This document shows positions 41,917 through 46,399 of a DNA stretch of 46,399 nt, one piece after another. This stretch comes from Acidobacteriota bacterium (GTDB lineage: Bacteria; Acidobacteriota; Blastocatellia; Pyrinomonadales; Pyrinomonadaceae). A program made the position numbers and the translations under genes. Location of the stretch: the NCBI GenBank assembly GCA_023391155.1, contig JAEWBM010000118.1, positions 1 through 46,399 on the forward strand. The letters run 5' to 3'. Within the stretch, counting starts at the first letter, position 1; each line of letters opens with the position of its first letter. Under the pieces are notes generated by a model, which saw only the letters and a program-made list of their open reading frames with translations, searched no databases and was not told the DNA's origin.

Positions 41917-44232
41917 TCAGTACGCCCCTTGTCCGTAATAGCTCTCCGATGTGGTGCTCACCTTGTTCAGCACCACTCCTAGGATCGTCGCCCCGACCAT
42001 TCGGAGTATCTTCGCCGAGTATTTGACCGTCTCCTGTGTGCTGCGGTTTCCCTGAACCACCAGGATCACGCCGTCCGTGTGCGATGCTAGCACAGTCGAA
42101 TCCGCAAACGTCGTCACGGGCGGCGAATCGATAAGTATGAAATCAAAATGCGGGTCAAGTGTTCTAAGCAACTCTTCCATCCGCTCCGACCCAAGGAATT
42201 CCGGAGATTCCGATAGTAGACGCCCCGCTGGTAAGAGGCATAAGCCCTTAGATAGCCGGACGACGTACCTCGAAAGCGGATTCTTACGACTACCTTCGAT
42301 CAGCAAGTCGCTCAGCCCTTCCGCGTCCAGAATATTAAAGGTCTGGTGCAGCTTCGGGTTTCGCAGGTCCGCGTCTATCAAAAGTGCCCGGGCCCCGCTG
42401 CGCGCCAGGCTGATCGCCAGGTTCGTCGCTGTCGTAGATTTACCCTCGCCCTTGCGGCTGGATGTGATCAAGATCCGCTTCATCCGGGTCGAGCTCGGAT
42501 ACAGCAGCAGTGCCGTCCTTAGCCGTCGGATCGCCTCACCCAATGGAGAATCCGGATCCGAATTCGTGATAAGCTCCGGCCCCCCGCTAATTATCGCGGT
42601 CCCGTCGCCGCTGCCGTCGCTAAGTTGCAGTGTCGTATCGACCTGCGGCCTGGATAAGAAGCTTCCCCCTGTCCTCGGCACCACGGCGAGCGCGGGCAGG
42701 CTCAATTCCTTTTCGATCTCGTCCGTCGTGTGAAGCCCGCTGTCAAAGTAATCCCTCAAAAGCGCCAACCCGACTCCGAACGAGAACGCGAACATTCCCG
42801 ACAGGCCCAGAAAGAACCACGTCCGCTGATCCACCGGCTCCGTCGGGGTTACGGCATAATCCACGACCTGGATGTTATTCGGCGCCTTTGCCTTTAACAT
42901 CTCGTTCTCTTTCGAACGCTGGATCATGTTGTCGAGCAGCCGCTTGTTCGTCTCGACGCTCTGCTGGATCAACCGATAATTTATCGCCGCTTCGTTCTGG
43001 GTCTGCGTCTGTGCACGCTGGTCCTGAAATGCCTCCCTCAGCGAAGCTTCTTTCGCCTGAGCCTGCCGATACCGTGTTTCGAGGTTAGTCTTCAGCACGC
43101 GGGTCGCATTCGTCCGCCTGTCCTGGGCCTGTTTCATCAGAACGGTTATTTGTCGGTCGACTTCCTGAACTTCCGGATACTTCTCCGTCATCTCCACCAG
43201 AAGCTGTTCGCGCCGTTGACGGAGTTCGTCCAACTTGTTGTCGATCTCGGTGATCTCGCGCGAACCTTCTTCTGCCAAAGCGCTTGCTGCGCCCGGGTCC
43301 AGTGCGGCGCGATATGCCGCCTCAGCCTGTTTTCGTTCATTCTCAGCTTCGAGCAGTTGACGATTCAGCCCGACCAATCGCTCGACCACCGTATTCTGAG
43401 AACCGTCCAACGTCGGTAGATGATAATCGCGGCCGTACGACACGAGCTTGCGTTCATCATTTCGGATCTGGGCTTCTAGCGATCGAATGTTGTCCCTCAA
43501 ATACTTGTTCTCGGTCGATTCGGTCGAAAACTTCTTTGCCAGATTGAATGCCACCAGCTCATCGGCAAGTGTATTAGTGACCTTCGCTGCGATCTCCGGG
43601 TCCGCGTGGAAGAAACTTATTGCAACCAGGCGTGTGTCCTTGACCGCCTGTCGCGCCTTGAGCACCGGGTTTACCTCAAGAGATTCCCTCACCCGATCGA
43701 CCAGCGGAGCCAGCCGTTGTGCCTCTTCGTCGGTCAACTCGCGCTCGTCCGTGTCGGCAGCACCGTTGAAGTAGAGCAATCCCGCCCTCTCAGTGTTTCC
43801 CGCACTCATATCCGGGTTGAATGCCGGTGAATTCTCCAAGTCCAGCTTGCGTATCACCTTTCGGATGAGTGTCGGGCTTGAGAGCAGTTCCAACTGCGTG
43901 TTGAAGTATGCCCTGTCGTTAAAGGTCGAGGGCTCGGTCGTCGTTGCTCCCAACCCGACAGTGTTCTCATAATCCACCTGCACCCGTGTTTCCGCACGGT
44001 AAACCTCACCCCGCGTGATCAGGAAAAGAGCGGCGGCCGACGTGAACGCCAAGGTGACAGCGGCGACGAGCCATTTATGCCGGACTATCCGATTTAGGTA
44101 TCGTCGCAGATGCAGATCGTCGGTCCGCTCAATCTCGACGGGCGCCGCGATCGTCGGCGGCAGCACGCCTGCCGGAACCGAGCCGCGCCCGGGCGTAGCC
44201 CGCGTTAACCCTTGATTCTTTCTCTGTCCCAT
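41917..44232 (-). CDS. Wzc-like polysaccharide co-polymerase/tyrosine autokinase
   Basis: The start is ATG 44232 (MGQRKNQG), preceded by AAGGA 7 nt upstream. ATG 44256 lacks such a site. The protein is 771 aa. A Wzz domain with one membrane helix (WLVAAVTLAFTSAAALFLI) lies near residue 60. It is followed by a long periplasmic coiled coil with GNVR-type segment (PTEPVDQRTWF) and a second helix. The C-terminal BY-kinase has Walker A SSRKGEGKSTTA, Walker A' LLIDADLRNPKLH and Walker B FILIDSPPV. The C-terminal tail has only three Tyr (SYYGQGAY). It controls chain length and export through autophosphorylation. Confidence 0.93.
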   Translation of the reverse strand: MGQRKNQGLTRATPGRGSVPAGVLPPTIAAPVEIERTDDLHLRRYLNRIVRHKWLVAAVTLAFTSAAALFLITRGEVYRAETRVQVDYENTVGLGATTTEPSTFNDRAYFNTQLELLSSPTLIRKVIRKLDLENSPAFNPDMSAGNTERAGLLYFNGAADTDERELTDEEAQRLAPLVDRVRESLEVNPVLKARQAVKDTRLVAISFFHADPEIAAKVTNTLADELVAFNLAKKFSTESTENKYLRDNIRSLEAQIRNDERKLVSYGRDYHLPTLDGSQNTVVERLVGLNRQLLEAENERKQAEAAYRAALDPGAASALAEEGSREITEIDNKLDELRQRREQLLVEMTEKYPEVQEVDRQITVLMKQAQDRRTNATRVLKTNLETRYRQAQAKEASLREAFQDQRAQTQTQNEAAINYRLIQQSVETNKRLLDNMIQRSKENEMLKAKAPNNIQVVDYAVTPTEPVDQRTWFFLGLSGMFAFSFGVGLALLRDYFDSGLHTTDEIEKELSLPALAVVPRTGGSFLSRPQVDTTLQLSDGSGDGTAIISGGPELITNSDPDSPLGEAIRRLRTALLLYPSSTRMKRILITSSRKGEGKSTTATNLAISLARSGARALLIDADLRNPKLHQTFNILDAEGLSDLLIEGSRKNPLSRYVVRLSKGLCLLPAGRLLSESPEFLGSERMEELLRTLDPHFDFILIDSPPVTTFADSTVLASHTDGVILVVQGNRSTQETVKYSAKILRMVGATILGVVLNKVSTTSESYYGQGAY

Positions 44233-44258
44233 TTTTACTTCCTTGGCTTTCTGCATGA

Positions 44259-45254
44259 TCAGTTTATGATCCGCACGGGAAGCCTTCCCGCACTTGAACC
44301 CACAATGTTCAAGAGATTTCTGAGGAACCGCTTGCCGGATGAGGTCGGCACCTCCACGATGTCATTCCCCGTCAACTCAATATCCGGCGCGTCCTGTCGC
44401 TTGATCGCTTTCAGATCGACGGTCAGTTCGCTTTTTGCCCCGTCCGCCGAATGGCGAAGGATCTTCACTTTGTCCAGGCTCGAATCCGGCAGCGTCCCGC
44501 CCGCCATCGCGACCGCTTGCGAAAGGGTCACGGGCTCTTTCAGCGAGATCGCCATCGGATTCAGAACATTCCCTATCACAAATGCCCTATCGGCTTCGAG
44601 CAAATGAACGGTATCGCCGGCACGTACGTCCGGGATCTTTCCGCCGCCAGCGTTTAGTTCGATCAAGCCCTCTATCGAATACCATCGAACGCCTTCCTCG
44701 GTCGGCCCGTCCCCTGATAGGTCCGAACAATCCGGCAGCCCTGCCGCATTCGTAACCTGCAGCCTGCCGTTCGCCGCTTCGTTCGGTCCGCCGGCAAGCG
44801 AGACCAGCTCTAGCAAATTGACCTGTCGCTGCAGTTGAAACCGTCCCGGCTCGCGAACTGCCCCAAGCACGACCACCGGCCGCGACTGATAATCTTTAAT
44901 AAAGATCTCAACATGCGGATTTCGCAGGTATTCGCGATAGCTGGTAACGACGGCCTCGGCAAGCTCACTCTCGGTCCTGCATTGGGCCTTGACCTCATTG
45001 ATCAACGGCAGCCGGATCATTCCGCGACCGTCCACCCGTACCGTTTCTCGCGAAAGCTCCGGCCGATTGAACACGCGAACGTCCAGCACATCGCCCGGAC
45101 CTATTCGGTATTCGCCCGGATAGCGCTCAGGGCCGGGGACGCTTCCCGTCGCCGGCCCGTCGCCTTGTCCCGGCGTCGTACCGACGGCGAACACAGTAAT
45201 AGCGGTGGCCCATAGCATTAGGGCACCCCGCCTTACGAGGGATCTACAGCACAT
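44259..45254 (-). CDS. Polysaccharide export outer-membrane protein (Wza/OPX family)
   Basis: The protein is 331 aa from ATG 45254 with GGAGGT just upstream. A signal peptide (ALMLWATAITVFAVGTTPG) is present without a lipobox. The poly_export domain begins YRIGPGDVLDVRVFNRPELS and is followed by two SLBB domains (VVVLGAVREPGRFQL and AFVIGNVLNPMAIS). It forms the channel or its periplasmic part for glycan export, working with the adjacent Wzc. It lacks the long C-terminal helix of E. coli Wza, as in many OPX proteins. It stands at the head of the polysaccharide operon, 1 nt after a small unknown gene. Confidence 0.92.
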   Translation of the reverse strand: MCCRSLVRRGALMLWATAITVFAVGTTPGQGDGPATGSVPGPERYPGEYRIGPGDVLDVRVFNRPELSRETVRVDGRGMIRLPLINEVKAQCRTESELAEAVVTSYREYLRNPHVEIFIKDYQSRPVVVLGAVREPGRFQLQRQVNLLELVSLAGGPNEAANGRLQVTNAAGLPDCSDLSGDGPTEEGVRWYSIEGLIELNAGGGKIPDVRAGDTVHLLEADRAFVIGNVLNPMAISLKEPVTLSQAVAMAGGTLPDSSLDKVKILRHSADGAKSELTVDLKAIKRQDAPDIELTGNDIVEVPTSSGKRFLRNLLNIVGSSAGRLPVRIIN

Positions 45255-45255
45255 A

Positions 45256-45534
45256 CTACCTCCGTCTGATCTGTCGTCGGGATCTTATCGCTTCGTTCAA
45301 ATGATTTGGGTGGGCGAGGTTGAGGACCGAATTGCAGAGAACGACCATCGTCTCTTCATCGGCATTGGCGAACACGCCCGTTAGAGGATTGTTTCCGACC
45401 TGGATCACCTTCAGCTCTCTGACCCATTGCCAGAACTGAGCCTGTGTCGTCCAGAATTCCTTCTCGTCGCGGCAAATGATCTTCGCCGTGCGTTTATACT
45501 TGCGGCGCCCGGGGGGATTTGTTTTGTCTTTCAT
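45256..45534 (-). CDS. Hypothetical basic protein at the head of the polysaccharide operon
   Basis: The start is placed at ATG 45534 (MKDKTNPPGRRKYKR), giving 92 aa. An upstream in-frame TTG at 45606, which has GAGG nearby, would give 116 aa. The protein is strongly basic at both ends. The middle reads KIICRDEKEFWTTQAQFWQWVRELKVIQ. I recognise no family. The stop is 1 nt before the export-protein start, so it is very likely cotranscribed with the export genes. Its charge would suit nucleic-acid binding, which remains a guess. Confidence 0.55.
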   Translation of the reverse strand: MKDKTNPPGRRKYKRTAKIICRDEKEFWTTQAQFWQWVRELKVIQVGNNPLTGVFANADEETMVVLCNSVLNLAHPNHLNEAIRSRRQIRRR

Positions 45535-45606
45535 CGCTTTATTTGTAGGCAAATAGCAGCCGACAAAGCGCACGTATTCCCCGGATCGCTCATTGGAGCG
45601 TTCCAA

Positions 45607-45938
45607 ATACCTCAGGGGGAAGCCTCTATTATTTGAGGCGATGGGCTATGTGGGCCACGCAGCCGGAAAAACCGGTCAATGTAAACAACTTCTAAAAATT
45701 ACGTTAAATTTAACTGTCCGACGATTGTACCCGCACACCGTTATCTTGCTAATCCCCCCAATGGGGGAGAATGGTGGTGTTTGTCCCGATCCCAAAACTT
45801 TTTTCTTCCCATCAGCCGAATTCTATGCAAGAATGTCTTACCCTGTACGTCAGTAGTACAACTTAGCTTTGAATTGCGTCGGATGCCCACCCGACCGAAC
45901 GCGGTTACACCCGAATTTATCGCATATGGGAGGTAACG
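45607..45938. promoter_or_regulatory. Divergent control region between the polysaccharide operon and a LuxR-type regulator
   Basis: This is a 332-bp A/T-richer region without a credible gene. It includes several short dyads: GCCTC...GAGGC at about 45624-45641, CCCCC-AAT-GGGGG at about 45756-45769, and GTAC...GTAC near 45848-45862. It also has an A/T-rich stretch at 45690-45715. The divergent operons must be started from here, so these dyads are candidate operators for the adjacent LuxR-type protein. No promoter is certain. GGGAGGT at 45928-45934 is the ribosome-binding site of the LuxR-type gene. Confidence 0.5.
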
Positions 45939-46399
45939 GTGTTGGATATTTTTATTGCAGATGAACAGACACTGGTCAGGGACGGCATTGCCGAACTGAT
46001 CGGGAAGGTCCCCCAATTCAACGTTGTAGGCAGATTCTCAGACGGCCACGGCCTGCTTTCGGCTCTCGCTGATCTTGTGCCAAACGTGGTCGTGGCGAGT
46101 TTGAACTTGCCAAGCCTGAACGGCGTCGATCTTGCAAAGCGTATCTTACGAAGCCACCCGCTCGTGCGGGTCTTTTTAATATTGCGCCCTCAAGAGGCGG
46201 TCCACGCCGCCGTGCTAGACGATGCCGGTATCTGCGGCGCCGTCGAACTCGGCTCGAATGTTTCGGAACTCGAGCGGATCATAAAGACGGGGTCGCGTTC
46301 AAGGCCCGCCCTCTGTACAAATTTAGAGGATCGGCTCAGTCGTGTAGGCGAACATCTGACGTTGACAGATATTCATCTCACCCCGCGTGAGCGAGAGAT
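45939..46399 (+). CDS. NarL/LuxR-type regulator with pseudo-receiver domain (C-terminus cut by window edge)
   Basis: The start is GTG 45939 (or TTG 45942) after GGGAGGT. The receiver-like domain begins DIFIADEQTLVRDGI, with the acidic pair Asp8/Glu9. The position of the phosphorylated Asp is Ser54 (VVASLNLPSLNG), so normal two-component phosphorylation is not possible. At the window edge the sequence LTPRERE marks the start of the LuxR helix-turn-helix. The rest of the DNA-binding domain is outside the window. It lies divergent from the polysaccharide operon and probably controls it through a phosphorylation-independent signal. Confidence 0.85.
   Translation, partial: MLDIFIADEQTLVRDGIAELIGKVPQFNVVGRFSDGHGLLSALADLVPNVVVASLNLPSLNGVDLAKRILRSHPLVRVFLILRPQEAVHAAVLDDAGICGAVELGSNVSELERIIKTGSRSRPALCTNLEDRLSRVGEHLTLTDIHLTPRERE

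Noticed and set aside
29802..45254. Exosortase/PEP-CTERM type polysaccharide locus
   Set aside because: No exosortase gene and no PEP-CTERM tails are seen; the genes fit a Wzx/Wzy-type pathway.

Overview
The window is a gene-dense (about 90% coding), fairly GC-rich bacterial chromosome segment with strong G/C preference at third codon positions. It has no rRNA, tRNA, CRISPR array or recognisable transposase. The mix of genes fits an Acidobacteriota-like heterotroph, perhaps of the Blastocatellia/Pyrinomonadales type: MEP-pathway genes, a YacL-type PIN/TRAM protein, a bacilliredoxin, an archaemetzincin, Thr-Pro-linked secreted proteins and a Wza/Wzc/Wzx/Wzy polysaccharide locus. This placement is an inference without any marker-gene comparison.

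Region 1 (1-7.6 kb) starts with a truncated fatty-acyl-CoA-reductase-like gene. Upstream of it lies a small accessory cluster: an ORF6N-domain protein and two unknown small proteins. The ORF6N start is preceded by a perfect palindrome that recurs inside the ORF6N coding sequence. Then come a LarA-like (DUF2088) protein, a secreted M28 peptidase coupled to a HAD phosphatase, a TPR lipoprotein and an alpha/beta hydrolase.

Region 2 (7.6-11.8 kb) records a genome rearrangement. A frameshifted 5' fragment of coaD is followed by a secreted serine hydrolase on the other strand and then by an intact coaD. The intact gene looks like a mosaic of two sources. The next gene, an aspartate-type aminotransferase, is interrupted by one in-frame TAG.

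Region 3 (11.8-26.3 kb) is housekeeping. It contains a nucleoside salvage operon (deoA, BMP-type binding lipoprotein, ABC ATPase, with no permeases here) and ispD-ispF with a PIN/TRAM protein. It also holds a degenerate SDR, radA with a citrate-lyase-like gene, a PilZ protein, a bacilliredoxin, and an nnr-tsaE-archaemetzincin-L,D-transpeptidase operon. In that operon tsaE appears to start at AUA.

Region 4 (26.3-46.4 kb) is an exopolysaccharide island. One long minus-strand operon runs from an outer-membrane export protein (45.25 kb) through a Wzc tyrosine kinase, Wzx flippase, an NTase/kinase fusion, a second P-loop kinase, a secreted metallophosphoesterase with Fn3 domains, a Wzy/ligase, two GT4 glycosyltransferases and an initiating sugar-phosphate transferase to a beta-helix lipoprotein. 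On the plus strand is a secreted alginate-lyase-like protein with a Thr-Pro linker. It shares a C- or N-terminal module with the metallophosphoesterase. The island is flanked by an AraC-type regulator with a pseudo-receiver and a LuxR-type regulator whose receiver lacks the phospho-acceptor Asp. Together these genes would start, build, flip, polymerise and export a glycan. The kinases and phosphoesterase hint, by inference only, that the glycan or its precursors are phosphorylated.
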